Shown: positions 29,125 to 38,758, numbered from the stretch's first letter. The stretch: DNA of 64,000 bases from Nitrospirota bacterium (GCA_035516965.1 DATIZR010000116.1:22158-86157), one strand, 5' to 3'. A program made the numbers and translations. The notes: generated by a model from the letters alone, not told the origin.

Positions 29125-29544
29125 ACCACAAGCTTGCAGGCGGGCAATGCATTTCGTCCGCACGCATCTACTGCTCTTTCGTTCCACCTTGCATACAATT
29201 CTTCCTTGGTCAGATGGGGCTCTATCCCAAAGAGCTTCAGGAGCGTAAATTCCGTGCGCTGCCTTCCTTCCTGAGCGGTCGGTTCCCATCTCTGATACAA
29301 GGCTTTCTCCATTGAGCATCGCCTGATGTTCCTTCCTTCTCCTCTTCTTTGCCTGTGCCTGAACAGTGCTATATTTGTTCATAAAAAAATCCCCGGTTTT
29401 AATAATGCGAAATATTTCAAAAAATATCATTGTTTCTTAGCCTCGAAGGTGGATAATGAAGGTTGGGCGCTTACAAGCCTATGCACATCCTCAGACTTTA
29501 TTATTAGTGCGGGCCTGGCGTGCAATTCTTATAAAGGAGTGAAC
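29125..29544. other. Intergenic, possible broken minus-strand small gene
   Basis: Minus-strand frames here are suggestive: one opens at 29380 with a GGGGA site (MNKYSTVQAQAKKRRRKEHQ), and a different frame from 29312 to 29097 reads as a plausible protein (FTLLKLFGIEPHLTKEELYA then RWNERA). Joining them needs a frameshift near 29310. Neither is convincing alone. The radical SAM promoter should also be here but is not clear. Confidence 0.25.
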
Positions 29545-31056
29545 ATGAAATTACTGCTCGTCTATCCCAAGTACCCCACTACCTTCTGGAGTTTTAAATA
29601 CGCATTGAAGTTCATCTCCAAGAAGGCGAGCCTGCCGCCGCTCGGGTTGTTGACCGTGGCCGCCATGCTGCCTGCCGAATGGGAGCAGCGTCTTGTCGAT
29701 CTGAACGTGAAGCATCTGACCGATGCCGATCTCCGCTGGGCCGATTACGTGCTGGTGAGCGCCATGTCCATCCAGAAAGAGTCTGCCCTGTCGGTCATTG
29801 CCCGGTGCAAAGCGCTCGGTGTCAGAGTGATCGCCGGCGGACCGTTGTTCACGGCCAACCCCGAAGACTTCGACGGCGTGGACCATCTGGTGCTGAACGA
29901 GGCTGAGATCACGCTCCCGCTCTTCCTCGAGGACCTCGGGAATGACAAGGCGAAGCGTATCTACACCTCTCCCCAATGGGCAAATCTCGCTGCCACGCCC
30001 GCGCCCCGGGTCGACCTGCTGAACATGCGCAAGTACGCCTCCATGAACATCCAGTATTCCCGGGGCTGTCCCTTTGACTGCGACTTCTGCAACATCACCG
30101 TGCTCTACGGCCGCGTGCCGCGAACGAAGAGCGCGGACCAGGTCATCGCCGAGCTCAATGCGCTCTATGCCCGTGGCTGGCGGAGAGGCGTGTTCATCGT
30201 GGACGACAATTTCATCGGTAACAAGGGCAAGCTCAAGAAGGAGGTGCTCCCGGCCCTCATCGGATGGATGGAGGAGCGCAAACACCCCTTCACGCTGTAT
30301 ACCGAGGTTTCGATCAACCTTGCAGACGACGAGGAGCTGATGAGGCTCATGGTCAAGGCGGGGTTCGACCAGGTGTTCGTGGGCATCGAGTCACCGAACG
30401 ACGAAAGCCTCGCGGAATGCAGCAAGCTCCAGAACCGGAACCGCGACCTTATCGCAAGCGTCCGGAAGATCCAGAAGGCCGGCCTCGAGGTCCAGGCCGG
30501 GTTTATCGTGGGGTTCGACAAGGACCCAGCGTCGATCTTCGAGCGCCTGATCGGTTTCATCCAGGAAAGCGGGATCGTGACCGCCATGGTGGGGCTCCTG
30601 AACGCGCCGCACGGCACCAAGCTCTACAGCCGCATGAAACAGGAAGGACGCCTTACGAGGGCAGCGACCGGCGACAATACGGACTTCTCCATCAACTTCG
30701 TCCCGAAGATGAGCAGCGAGGCCCTGCTGAACGGCTACCGCTCGATCCTCAACACGATCTACTCGCCGAAGCACTACTACGCGAGGGTGAAGAAGTTCCT
30801 CAAGGAGTATCGCCCCGCAACAAAGGCGCGGAGCTTCCGACCCCAGTTCAGCTACATCATGGCCGGGTTCAAGTCCGTGGTGCGCCTCGGCATTATCGGA
30901 CGGGAGCGGTACTACTACTGGAAACTGTTCTTCTGGTCCCTGTTCAGAAAACCGAGGCTCTTCCCGCTCGCCATCACCCTGTCTATCTACGGGTTCCATT
31001 TCCGCAAGGTATTCGCGAGTCATGAGAAGACGCTGAGGGCGGCCGCGCTGAGGTAA
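29545..31056 (+). CDS. B12-binding-domain radical SAM protein (DUF4070 type)
   Basis: 503 residues. The N-terminal Rossmann-like cobalamin-binding domain (about 1-140; LLLVYPKYP, SLPPLGLLTVAAMLP, LGVRVIAGGP) is followed by a radical SAM core with CPFDCDFC (Cys175, 179, 182) binding the [4Fe-4S]-AdoMet cluster, and a C-terminal DUF4070-like region (about 350-490). Proteins of this layout include methyltransferases and other enzymes of lipid and natural-product modification, such as the hopanoid methylase relatives; the substrate cannot be told. AAAGGAG precedes the ATG. A cobalamin riboswitch lies just downstream, in front of the next gene rather than this one. Confidence 0.9.
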   Translation: MKLLLVYPKYPTTFWSFKYALKFISKKASLPPLGLLTVAAMLPAEWEQRLVDLNVKHLTDADLRWADYVLVSAMSIQKESALSVIARCKALGVRVIAGGPLFTANPEDFDGVDHLVLNEAEITLPLFLEDLGNDKAKRIYTSPQWANLAATPAPRVDLLNMRKYASMNIQYSRGCPFDCDFCNITVLYGRVPRTKSADQVIAELNALYARGWRRGVFIVDDNFIGNKGKLKKEVLPALIGWMEERKHPFTLYTEVSINLADDEELMRLMVKAGFDQVFVGIESPNDESLAECSKLQNRNRDLIASVRKIQKAGLEVQAGFIVGFDKDPASIFERLIGFIQESGIVTAMVGLLNAPHGTKLYSRMKQEGRLTRAATGDNTDFSINFVPKMSSEALLNGYRSILNTIYSPKHYYARVKKFLKEYRPATKARSFRPQFSYIMAGFKSVVRLGIIGRERYYYWKLFFWSLFRKPRLFPLAITLSIYGFHFRKVFASHEKTLRAAALR

Positions 31057-31076
31057 AGAAAACTTCGCCGTGTCAT

Positions 31077-31116
31077 GCCTGCGCCGGCACTCCCCCGCAG
31101 GCAGTTTAAACTTTTG
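31077..31116 (+). terminator. Terminator-like hairpin after the radical SAM gene
   Basis: A 7-bp GC stem (31077-31083 with 31096-31102) with a 12-nt loop is followed by AGTTTAAACTTTT. It sits 21 bp after the stop and separates the radical SAM gene from the riboswitch unit. Confidence 0.45.
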
Positions 31117-31171
31117 CCGAATAAGTTCCGGCGAGCCCGGGAATCGAGGTGATGACGGAAAGACTGATAGA

Positions 31172-31342
31172 GGAATACTGATTTTTCTGGAGTATGATTT
31201 CAGGGAAGAGGAGTGAGAATCTCCCGCTGCCCCGCAGCCGTGAAGGGAACGAAAGCCCAACGATAAGCCACTGTCATGAGTAACATCATGGTGGGAAGGC
31301 GGGTGAGTAGGATCGAGCCCGAAGCCGGAAGACCTCAGGAAC
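31172..31342 (+). promoter_or_regulatory. Cobalamin (B12) riboswitch
   Basis: The conserved cobalamin aptamer elements appear in order: GGGAAGAGGAGTGAGAATCTCC (31203-31224), CTGCCCCGCAGCCGTGAAGG (31227-31246), the B12 box GCCACTG (31267-31273), GGTGGGAAGGCGGGTG with the following GTAGGA (31290-31312), and CCGAAGCCGGAAGACCT (31319-31335). The start codon of the Cys-rich gene follows about 30 bases after the aptamer, with GGGAGG (31355-31360) as ribosome-binding site. No T-tailed terminator intervenes, so control at translation initiation is the likely mode. Confidence 0.92.
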
Positions 31343-31370
31343 GACTATTCTCGCGGGAGGAATGACAACC

Positions 31371-31601
31371 ATGAACTACAAGTTTTTCACGCACCAGGAC
31401 TGCAGTTTTTATCCCTGCCACAACCTTCAGGAATGGAAATCCTGCCTCTTCTGCTGGTGTCCGCTGTATCTGCTCGATTGCGAAGGAGACTTCACCTACC
31501 GGAACGGCGTCAAGGACTGCTCGGACTGCGTCATTCCCCACACGGAGGAAGGATACGATTACGTCCTCGGAGTGGTGACCAGCAAGGTCTATGGCCGGTA
31601 A
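31371..31601 (+). CDS. Cys-rich small-domain protein under B12 riboswitch control
   Basis: 76 residues with eight Cys (11, 16, 25, 28, 30, 37, 50, 53). The pattern CSFYPCH, LFCWCPLYLLDC, KDCSDCVIPH matches the cysteine-rich small domain (PF04071), a presumed metal site. This domain also occurs fused to or near cobamide-biosynthesis genes in archaea and anaerobes, and the riboswitch directly in front ties this copy to cobalamin status. I use the ATG at 31371, 10 bp after GGGAGG; the ATG at 31362 touches the site. Biochemical role not established; handling of cobalt or of a cobamide precursor is an inference. Confidence 0.9.
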   Translation: MNYKFFTHQDCSFYPCHNLQEWKSCLFCWCPLYLLDCEGDFTYRNGVKDCSDCVIPHTEEGYDYVLGVVTSKVYGR

Positions 31602-31780
31602 AACGTAAAGCAGGCAAGGCGTTTGGTAGAAGACCGATTGTCTGCGAGAAAATCGTCCTTCCCTTGTTTCACCTTACCTCACCTCATTACCAAAAAGCGC
31701 ACAAACAGAAAAACGGCTCAGTAACGGGCGTCTTCTAAGATCTATACGGTGTCTTCCGCGATCGGGGCGAAGAGCGGACG

Positions 31781-32542
31781 CTAGCGGACAAAGTAGACGA
31801 GGGAGACGATAAGGCCGACAGCGATCACGATGCGCCGCAGCGCGGTGGGTTTGATCCTGCCGGCCATGCGCCCGCCCAGGGCGCCGCCCGCCAGGGCGCC
31901 GATGGCCATGATCAGCGCCGCGATCCACAGGACCTGGCCGGAAAAAAGAAAGAAGATCGCCGCGGCGATGTTGATGCTGAACGAGATGGCCTGTTTCAGC
32001 GCATTCAGCCGGGTGAGCGAATCATCCAAGACGAGCCCGATCACGGCCAGGACCATGACGCTCACGCCTGCTCCGAAATACCCCCCGTAGACGGCGGCGG
32101 GGGCCACGGGCAGTATCGCCATTGCTTCGTGCACGTGCCTGTGTCCTGTTCCGCTCATGCGGCCCGTCACCCAGGCGCGTATCCGGTCCTGGAACGCCAG
32201 CAGGACAACAGCGAGCAGGATGAGGTAAGGTATCAGGAGGCGGAACGTCTTGTCGCTCGTGTGCAGCAGCAGGACCCCGCCCGCGATCCCGCCCAGGACG
32301 CCCGAGGGAAGGAGATACCAGAGCCGCTTTCCCTGCCCCCTCAGGTCCTTCATCTGCGCGAAGGTCGCTCCGAGATACCCGGGGCAGAGAGCGACGGTGT
32401 TCGTCACGTTCGCGGCCACGGGAGGCACGCCGACGGCGGTCAGCATCGGGAACGTGATGAGCGTTCCTCCGCCGGCAAGGGCGTTCACGAGGCCGCCGGC
32501 AACGGCGGCCAGTCCTATGAGGAGAAGATCGAATCCCTGCAT
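31781..32542 (-). CDS. TauE/SafE-family permease (second copy)
   Basis: 253 residues from the ATG at 32542, about eight membrane helices. Motifs [20 protein letters not shown] and [20 protein letters not shown] are the paired TauE/SafE signatures. It is only distantly similar to the copy at 22682-23440, so it is not a recent duplicate. AAGGAA lies upstream at a slightly long distance. The longer open frame to 32623 is Arg-rich and unlikely. Substrate unknown. It lies 135 bp downstream of the cyclase gene on the same strand. Confidence 0.9.
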   Translation of the reverse strand: MQGFDLLLIGLAAVAGGLVNALAGGGTLITFPMLTAVGVPPVAANVTNTVALCPGYLGATFAQMKDLRGQGKRLWYLLPSGVLGGIAGGVLLLHTSDKTFRLLIPYLILLAVVLLAFQDRIRAWVTGRMSGTGHRHVHEAMAILPVAPAAVYGGYFGAGVSVMVLAVIGLVLDDSLTRLNALKQAISFSINIAAAIFFLFSGQVLWIAALIMAIGALAGGALGGRMAGRIKPTALRRIVIAVGLIVSLVYFVR

Positions 32543-32677
32543 GAGGGGCCGGTTCCTTCGAGAGCGCTTCGGCCGAGGAGCGGCCGGGTAGATGGCCCGG
32601 CGCCGCTGCCGGTTCTCTCGCACTTGCTTGTAAGGAAGTGGACGTGATACGGGCCGGGACAGAAAGGGGAGCGCCCC

Positions 32678-34540
32678 TCAGAGGAACAGCCCTTCCACGA
32701 TCGAGGCGTTCACCTGGTGGATCCATTTCATGATGCGGTGCCGGATGTCGTCCTTGAGGTCGTCGAAGCCGAGTCCCACGGCGTACTGACGGTCCTGCTT
32801 CCGGGCATGGAGCACCGTAGCGCGCACGGTGATGGTGCCCACCTCGATCAGGTTCAGCGTGACGCTCAGTTTCGACCCGATGCCGATCGGAGTCGGAACG
32901 TCCATCAGGCAGCCCGCCGGGCTGATGTTCTTCAGCACTGCCTTGTTCGTTTCATCGGCAAACCCTTCCAGCCAGTAGGTCACGGGGATGTCCACTGTCT
33001 TCCTCATGTACCTCCGGGCTCCGCCGGCGACGAGGATCGGTTCCGCGATCCAGACGGGCTGGTTCTTCCCCTTGAGCGTGGCGGGCTCCAGTTCCTTCCA
33101 GCTTGCCTGATTGCCGATCGCCTCGGCCACCGCCTTGCTCATCAGCACCTGACCCGGCTTCGCGATGCCGCAGAGGCGGGCCGCGATGTTGATGTTGTCG
33201 CCGATGACCGTATAATCCATGTGGTCTTCCGCGCCCATGTTCCCCATGACCACGTCGCCGCTGTTCAGGCCGATGCCGATGCTCACGGTGGTCTCGCCGG
33301 CCGCGGCCCGGGCCTCGTTCAGCGAGGCGCAGCAGCGCTGCATCTCGAGGGCGGCGCGGACCGCGTTGATCTCCATGCCCGGACCGTCGAAAATGGCCAT
33401 AACCTCGTCGCCCACGAACTTGTCGACGATCCCGCCCCACTGGTGCACGACGGCGGTCTGCAGGTTCAGATAAATGTTCATCAGGCTGACCACGTCCTCG
33501 GGGCTCATTTTTTCCGAAAGCGACGTGAAGCCTCGGGCGTCGGAGAACAGGGCTGTCACGTACTTCCGCTCCCCGCCCAGTTTCAGCTGCGTCACGTCCC
33601 GGTGCTCCTTGATGTTCAGGACCGTAGACTGGGAGAGATACTTCTCCATCAGAAGCTTCTCCCGGAGGCTCAGGATCATCTGGTTGAATACGCCGGTCAC
33701 CTTGCCGATCTCGTCGCCCGATTGGACCGCAACCAGCTTCCGCAGGTCTCCCCGGGCAACGACCTGGATGCCTTCGGCCAGCGAATCCAGCGGCTTCGTC
33801 ATGACCCGCGCGAGCGCGAAGGAGCCGAACAGTCCGGCGAGAATGAAGCCCAGCGCGGTCCAGAGGTACGTCCTCTTCTGCGCGGTGATGGCCTCGTTGA
33901 GCGCCTTCTGCGACAGGCCGACGCGGGCGATGCCGATCCTCAGGTTCTTGGTTTTCAGGATGATGGGGGCCGCAGCATCAAGGACCGACTCATTGTTGAC
34001 ATGCGTTTCCTGGAAAAGCACGATGTCGGACCTGAGGGCGGCCAGGTCGCCGGGCGCTCCGAGCATGATCCCCTTCTTGGAGTAGTCGCTGTGGGCGAAG
34101 ACCCTGCCGTCATCGTCCGCGACCATGGCGTAGACCACGTCGTCCCGCTTCAGGATGTCCTCGATCGTGGAGGCGACAGGCAGCTCCTGCTTGGTCAGGA
34201 GCCCCTCCTTGCCCACGCTGGCAAGCTGATACGCAAGCGTGGCGGCGCGCCGCTTCATCTCCGTCCGCAGGATCGCGTTCTGGCGGGTAAAGGTCACGAC
34301 GCCGAGCGTGACGACCGCAAGCGACAGGATGATGATGAGCGTACCCGCGATCTTGTAACGCACGCTGATGGATGACAGGAACCGGATCAACCGCGCCGTG
34401 AGGGACGGCGTGTCAGCCGCACTTCTGCCGGCCTGCTGCGAAGGAGAGGCCGGGATCTTTTTCACGGCTGGCTGTTTGGCGGAAGCCTGGCCCTGCGCCT
34501 CGGACGAGCCGTTGCCGCCGCTGTCGGGCGTTGGCGTCAT
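32678..34540 (-). CDS. Membrane sensor class III adenylate/guanylate cyclase with C-terminal PilZ domain
   Basis: 620 residues. Order: Ser/Pro/Ala-rich cytoplasmic start (1-50), membrane helix (about 62-84), extracytoplasmic sensor (about 85-225), membrane helix (about 227-247), HAMP (about 248-300), class III cyclase (about 325-500) and PilZ (about 508-615). Cyclase metal residues are present in FSDARGFTSLSE and KFVGDEVMAIFDGP, and DYTVIGDNINIAARL fits an adenylate cyclase. The PilZ part has an RRYMRK start and KNISPAGCLMD, the pattern that binds c-di-GMP. So cyclic-nucleotide synthesis may be tuned by c-di-GMP and an external signal. Its ATG overlaps the end of the upstream lipoprotein gene. 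Confidence 0.92.
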   Translation of the reverse strand: MTPTPDSGGNGSSEAQGQASAKQPAVKKIPASPSQQAGRSAADTPSLTARLIRFLSSISVRYKIAGTLIIILSLAVVTLGVVTFTRQNAILRTEMKRRAATLAYQLASVGKEGLLTKQELPVASTIEDILKRDDVVYAMVADDDGRVFAHSDYSKKGIMLGAPGDLAALRSDIVLFQETHVNNESVLDAAAPIILKTKNLRIGIARVGLSQKALNEAITAQKRTYLWTALGFILAGLFGSFALARVMTKPLDSLAEGIQVVARGDLRKLVAVQSGDEIGKVTGVFNQMILSLREKLLMEKYLSQSTVLNIKEHRDVTQLKLGGERKYVTALFSDARGFTSLSEKMSPEDVVSLMNIYLNLQTAVVHQWGGIVDKFVGDEVMAIFDGPGMEINAVRAALEMQRCCASLNEARAAAGETTVSIGIGLNSGDVVMGNMGAEDHMDYTVIGDNINIAARLCGIAKPGQVLMSKAVAEAIGNQASWKELEPATLKGKNQPVWIAEPILVAGGARRYMRKTVDIPVTYWLEGFADETNKAVLKNISPAGCLMDVPTPIGIGSKLSVTLNLIEVGTITVRATVLHARKQDRQYAVGLGFDDLKDDIRHRIMKWIHQVNASIVEGLFL

Positions 34541-34887
34541 TTCTTCTCGATCTCCTTCAGGGTCTTCAGGATCTGGTCGATCTTCCTGATATTCTCCTGC
34601 GCCTTCATACCCAGGCTGCTGTTCGGGTTGATCTCCACGACCTGCTCGAAGGCATCCCGGGCCTCATCGTAGTTCTCCTTGGAATAGTTCTGAAGCCCCA
34701 GATCGTAATACCGCTGCTGTGCCTTCGGGTCCGCCGCGGGCCGGGCAGCGGGCTTTTGATGGGACGATGGCGGGGGCTGCGACCGGGCTGGTGCGTGTGT
34801 CTTCTTTACCGCGCAGCCGGGAAGGAGAATGGCCAACATTGCCAAGAGAAGGATCGTGCGAAGCAGCATTGATTTTCTTCTTTTCAT
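34537..34887 (-). CDS. TPR-containing lipoprotein upstream of the cyclase
   Basis: 116 residues. Lipoprotein signal ending LLPGC (Cys25), a Pro/Ala/Ser-rich linker (about 28-55), then a TPR-like unit (QQRYYDLGLQNYSKENYDEA then RDAFEQVVEINPNSS) and a second helix pair. It overlaps the cyclase start by four bases (ATGA), so the two are translated together. It may deliver a signal to the cyclase's extracytoplasmic domain; that is inference from gene order. An ATG six codons in is an alternative start. Confidence 0.88.
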   Translation of the reverse strand: MKRRKSMLLRTILLLAMLAILLPGCAVKKTHAPARSQPPPSSHQKPAARPAADPKAQQRYYDLGLQNYSKENYDEARDAFEQVVEINPNSSLGMKAQENIRKIDQILKTLKEIEKK

Positions 34888-35014
34888 ACGTGAACAATGC
34901 GAAGTGTACCGCTGATTCGGTATCCCGATATCTGCTCCCTACCGTGGAACTGCAGGCCTCGCGCGGGATGATCGGACCTCATGGGGAACGGGTGCGGCCG
35001 TTTGTCGAAGCAAG

Positions 35015-35042
35015 CTTATCACACGGCAATTGCCGTTGTCAA
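35015..35042 (-). promoter_or_regulatory. Promoter with internal palindrome for the lipoprotein-cyclase operon
   Basis: Minus-strand TTGACA (35037-35042), 16 bp, GATAAG (35015-35020). The spacer contains a perfect 14-bp palindrome ACGGCAATTGCCGT (35023-35036), exactly between -35 and -10, the classic place for a repressor operator. Start near 35008, leader about 120 nt. Confidence 0.6.
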
Positions 35043-35109
35043 CTTCATTGCCCTTGCCCGCGGTCGGCGACAGGTTTGATCCCGCGGGCCTCGGAAGGGG
35101 CCGGAACGT

Positions 35110-37797
35110 TCAATCGCCGCTGCCGTCAATGACGGCGCGGATCTTCCGCAGCAGCTCGTTCACCGGCACGGGCTTCATGATGAAGTTGAATCCCGGTTCG
35201 ATCAGGCCCTTCTGGTGCATGATGTCCGCCGTATAGCCGCTCAGGAACAGCGCCTTGATGCCGGGCTGGAAGATACTGATCTTGGTGTAGACCTCCCTGC
35301 CGTTCTTCTTGGGCATAAGCACATCGAGCAGCAGCAGTTTGACCCGGTCCTTGTTGTCCATGAACTTCCTGACCGCGTCCTCCCCGTCGACTGCCTCGAT
35401 GACCTGGTAGCCGAACTCCCGCAGCATGTGGCTCGTCAGCTCCCGGACACTCTGATCATCCTCGGCGATCAGGATCGTCTCGGTCCCTCCCAGGATGGGC
35501 GGCAGGTCCACGGGCTGCTCCTCCCGCACCTCCGCGTCGGCCAGCGGCAGGCATATCTTGAACGTCGTACCTTTGCCCGCCTCGCTCGAAACAGCGATCA
35601 TACCGCTGTGCTGCCTGATAATGCCGTAACTCATGGCAAGACCGAGGCCCGTCCCCTTCCCCAGTTCCTTGGTCGTGAAAAAGGGGTCAAAAATGCGCTC
35701 ACGGGTCTTGTCATCCATGCCAACGCCCGAATCGGTCACGGTAATGAGGGCGTACCTGCCCGGCTTCCCGCACTCGTGCGCCTTCGCGGTTTCCTCATCG
35801 AGAACGAGCCGCTCCGTCTCGATGAACAGACTGCCTCCGCCGGGCATGGCGTCCCGTGCGTTCGTGGCGAGGTTCATGAGCACCTGTTCGAGCTGTCCGG
35901 AGTCGGCCATCACGGTGACGTCCTCGTCGCTCAGCATGGTCTTCAGATCGATGTCCTCGCCGATGAGACGCCTCAGGAGCAGTTCCACCTTCAGGATGAT
36001 CTCGTTCACGCTCACGGGCCGGGTGTTCAGGACCTGCTTCCTGCTGTACGCGAGCAGACCCTGGGTCAGCGTTGACGCCCGGTTCGCCGCGGACATGATC
36101 TGCTCGGCGCTGTGCCTCAGCGGATCTCCCGCGTCCATTTTCATCTGGAGGATGCTGCCGTACCCGATGATGGCCGTAAGGATGTTGTTGAAGTCGTGCG
36201 CAATGCCGCCCGCCAGCGTGCCGATGGATTCCATCTTCTGCGAATGCCGGAGCTGCTCTTCGAGCCGCTTGCGCTCGGAGATATCGATCCCCACACCCAC
36301 GATGTACTGCCTGCCGTTCAGGACCATCCGGTATCCCGTCAGGAAGAAATGCAGCACCATGCCGCTCTTTGTCACGAGCCGCGCTTCGAGGGCGGCCCTG
36401 CCCGTCGTGAACACCTCCTGCATGGCCTTCGCAACGGCGTCACGGTCCTGCCCGAAGAGTTCGAGCACGTTCTTGTTCGTCAGCTCTTCGACGGAATAGC
36501 CAGTCATTTCCTTTTCATGATTGTTCCAGCGGATCAGCCTTCCCTGCTCGTCGCAGACGTAGAAGACGCCCGGCAGGCTGTCGATGACCGCGTCGGAGAA
36601 CCTCTTTTCCTGCAGCAGGAGATCGTCCGCTTTCCTGCGTTCCGTGATATCGATCCCGGTCGCGATGACATACTCCACGGACCCGTCCTGCGCGAGCAGC
36701 GCAGTATTGGACCACGCGACGAGCTTGCGCGTGCCGTCCCTTGCGACCCACTCATTCTCGTACCGGCTCGGGAACATGCCCGCGACCAGTTTCTGAAAGT
36801 CACCCTTCACCCCCTCTGCCTGTTCGGGAGGGACGAGCAGGTCCCAGGCAATTTTCCCCACTGCCTCTGCCGCAGGGTACCCGCTGATCTCCTCGCAGGC
36901 GCGATTGAAACGGACGATCGTTCCCGTGCGGTCCAGAACGAGCACGAGGGACGCCACCGTGTCAAGCACGGCATTCGTGAAATCCCGCTCCTTCTGCAGG
37001 ACCGCTTCGGCCCTTTTCCGCTCCGTCACGTCGCGGGTTATTCCGAGGAGGGCGATGACCTCGTCCTTGTCGTTCCGGAGCGGAACCGCGTGGGTCTCCA
37101 GCCACAGCCTGCGACCCTGGATGCCGACCATCTCGAAGGCAAGGGTGCCGGACCCGCCCTGGAAAACGCGCTCCGTCAGCTTGATGAAAGCATCGCGGTG
37201 ATCGGAGGTTATCAGGGGGCATATGGACCGGCCCTTGACCGTATCGAGAGACTCGGCCTGGATCATGTCGAGGCCGGCGCGGTTCATCATGATGAGCGTG
37301 CCGTCGGGGTTCAGAAGCTTGACGCACTCGGGCTCGCTGTCGATGATGGTCTGGAAGAGCTTCCGGCTGTCGCGCAGCTCCTGCTCCGCCTGTTCGCGGC
37401 CGGAAATATCATGAACCAGGGAAAGAATGCCGCTCATGCCGCCCGAGGCGTCCCGAAGGGTGGTATTGTACCACTCGGAGAGGAATTTCCTTCCTTCCCG
37501 GTTGATACCGGGACAGACCGCGGGCAGGGATTCTCCGCCGCGTCCCGCTGCCGCGCGCAGGCACTCGATATGCGAAGGGTCCGCGCTGAACATCAGCTCC
37601 CCGGCGTGCTTGCCCCGGGCTTCTCCGCAGGTCCAGCCGAAGATCCTTTCGGCCGCGCTGTTCCATTCGCGCACGCGATACTCGGCGTCCCAGAGTATGT
37701 ATCCCAAGGGCATGCGGTCGATGCAAAGGTTCAGCAGCTGTTGCGCATCGAGGCACGGCGACTCGGTCCGTGCGGAATTGTGAAGACGATGGCTCAT
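35110..37797 (-). CDS. Hybrid sensor histidine kinase, four PAS domains plus receiver
   Basis: 895 residues, no membrane helices, so a cytoplasmic sensor. Four PAS units occupy about 24-135, 141-260, 270-390 and 398-512. The HisKA H-box [17 protein letters not shown] puts the phosphorylated His at 534. The ATPase domain has [14 protein letters not shown] (N-box, about 642-655) and [19 protein letters not shown] (about 704-722). The C-terminal receiver has [11 protein letters not shown], phosphoacceptor Asp825 in [13 protein letters not shown] and the conserved Lys in MKPVP. No output regulator gene is adjacent, so its partner is unknown. A promoter is visible upstream. Confidence 0.95.
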   Translation of the reverse strand: MSHRLHNSARTESPCLDAQQLLNLCIDRMPLGYILWDAEYRVREWNSAAERIFGWTCGEARGKHAGELMFSADPSHIECLRAAAGRGGESLPAVCPGINREGRKFLSEWYNTTLRDASGGMSGILSLVHDISGREQAEQELRDSRKLFQTIIDSEPECVKLLNPDGTLIMMNRAGLDMIQAESLDTVKGRSICPLITSDHRDAFIKLTERVFQGGSGTLAFEMVGIQGRRLWLETHAVPLRNDKDEVIALLGITRDVTERKRAEAVLQKERDFTNAVLDTVASLVLVLDRTGTIVRFNRACEEISGYPAAEAVGKIAWDLLVPPEQAEGVKGDFQKLVAGMFPSRYENEWVARDGTRKLVAWSNTALLAQDGSVEYVIATGIDITERRKADDLLLQEKRFSDAVIDSLPGVFYVCDEQGRLIRWNNHEKEMTGYSVEELTNKNVLELFGQDRDAVAKAMQEVFTTGRAALEARLVTKSGMVLHFFLTGYRMVLNGRQYIVGVGIDISERKRLEEQLRHSQKMESIGTLAGGIAHDFNNILTAIIGYGSILQMKMDAGDPLRHSAEQIMSAANRASTLTQGLLAYSRKQVLNTRPVSVNEIILKVELLLRRLIGEDIDLKTMLSDEDVTVMADSGQLEQVLMNLATNARDAMPGGGSLFIETERLVLDEETAKAHECGKPGRYALITVTDSGVGMDDKTRERIFDPFFTTKELGKGTGLGLAMSYGIIRQHSGMIAVSSEAGKGTTFKICLPLADAEVREEQPVDLPPILGGTETILIAEDDQSVRELTSHMLREFGYQVIEAVDGEDAVRKFMDNKDRVKLLLLDVLMPKKNGREVYTKISIFQPGIKALFLSGYTADIMHQKGLIEPGFNFIMKPVPVNELLRKIRAVIDGSGD

Positions 37798-37872
37798 CGG
37801 AATATCCCTGCCATTTCAGCAGTTGACCTCGTGCCCGTACATCAGAGAGGTGCTTCGCACCCCGATGCTTCA

Positions 37873-37902
37873 ATGATAGCAAAAAAGCAATTTTCTGTGC
37901 AA
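37873..37902 (-). promoter_or_regulatory. Sigma70-like promoter of the hybrid histidine kinase
   Basis: Minus-strand TTGCAC (37897-37902), 18 bp, TATCAT (37873-37878). Leader of about 70 nt to the ATG at 37797. Confidence 0.5.
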
Positions 37903-37987
37903 CATAATTTTCCCTGTTTTTTTGCCGGAGAGGGCCGGGATGGCGCGGATTGACGAAAGAGCGGTGTCACAGCGTTCCGGGGTGATA

Positions 37988-38758
37988 TCAAAGCGAGAAT
38001 ATTTCAGAAACCTCGTACCGGTCTGCCGTGTAGAGGGTCACGCCGCCGGAAAGCACGCTTCGGTGCGTCCTGAGCGCCACATCGGGATGGTTGTTCTGCT
38101 CGGAGAGATGGGAGAGGCAGGCCCACTTCAGCCTCTTTGCTTCTGAGGCGCGGCGCAGGAGCTCCGCTGCCTCGAGGTTCGAGAGATGGCCCCCGGGACC
38201 CTTGATCCTCTGCTTCAGATACGCGGGGTAGGGCCCCGCTGCCAGCATGTCGGGATCATAGTTGCTCTCGAGAAAGACGGCGTCAAGAGAGGCGACCACG
38301 GAAATGAGGTCTCTGAACACATGTCCCAGGTCGGTCATGATGCCGAGCCGTTTTCCCTCCGCCTCGACGATGAACGCGCAGCCGTCAGCGCCGTCGTGCG
38401 GGGTAGGAACCGACTGCACCAGCACGTCGCCAAACCTGATCTTGTCGCTCGAACGGAAATGCCGCACGTCCTTCAGGCTCCCGAGCGTGCACCGCGACGA
38501 CGCCGCGGCGAGCGTGGCCGGCGTCACGTAAATGGGAAGGCCAAACTTGCGGTGGAAGACGCCGGCATGGCGGATGTGGTCTCCGTGGTCATGGGAAATG
38601 ATCACCGCGTCGACGGCGCGGATGTCGCGTCCGTGCACGGCAAGACGGTCGGCGGCCTGCACGCCGCTGATTCCGGCGTCGAAGAGAAGGCGCGCCTCCC
38701 GCGTTTCGACATAAATGCAGTTGCCGCTGCTCCCCGACTGTAGCGAAATGGCGATCAT
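37988..38758 (-). CDS. Metallo-beta-lactamase-fold hydrolase (YycJ/WalJ-like)
   Basis: 256 residues from the ATG at 38758. The metal-binding ISHDHGDHI (HxHxDH) lies near residue 56, TPHDGADGCAFIVE and IMTDLGHV provide further ligands, and the C-terminal HLSEQNNHPD has the final His. SLQSGSSGNCIYVE at the start and this set of motifs are typical of YycJ/WalJ-type proteins, proposed 5'-to-3' exonucleases or nucleic-acid hydrolases. The start is not secure: there is no strong ribosome-binding site and the frame is open to 38827. Confidence 0.9.
   Translation of the reverse strand: MIAISLQSGSSGNCIYVETREARLLFDAGISGVQAADRLAVHGRDIRAVDAVIISHDHGDHIRHAGVFHRKFGLPIYVTPATLAAASSRCTLGSLKDVRHFRSSDKIRFGDVLVQSVPTPHDGADGCAFIVEAEGKRLGIMTDLGHVFRDLISVVASLDAVFLESNYDPDMLAAGPYPAYLKQRIKGPGGHLSNLEAAELLRRASEAKRLKWACLSHLSEQNNHPDVALRTHRSVLSGGVTLYTADRYEVSEIFSL

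Noticed and set aside
29326..29544. N-terminal extension of the radical SAM protein
   Set aside because: The frame is open, but AAAGGAG right before the 29545 ATG and the family start (KLLLVYPKYP) support the shorter form.
35215..37953. Long plus-strand open frames opposite the hybrid histidine kinase
   Set aside because: They are shadows of a gene whose domains and motifs are all recognisable on the minus strand.
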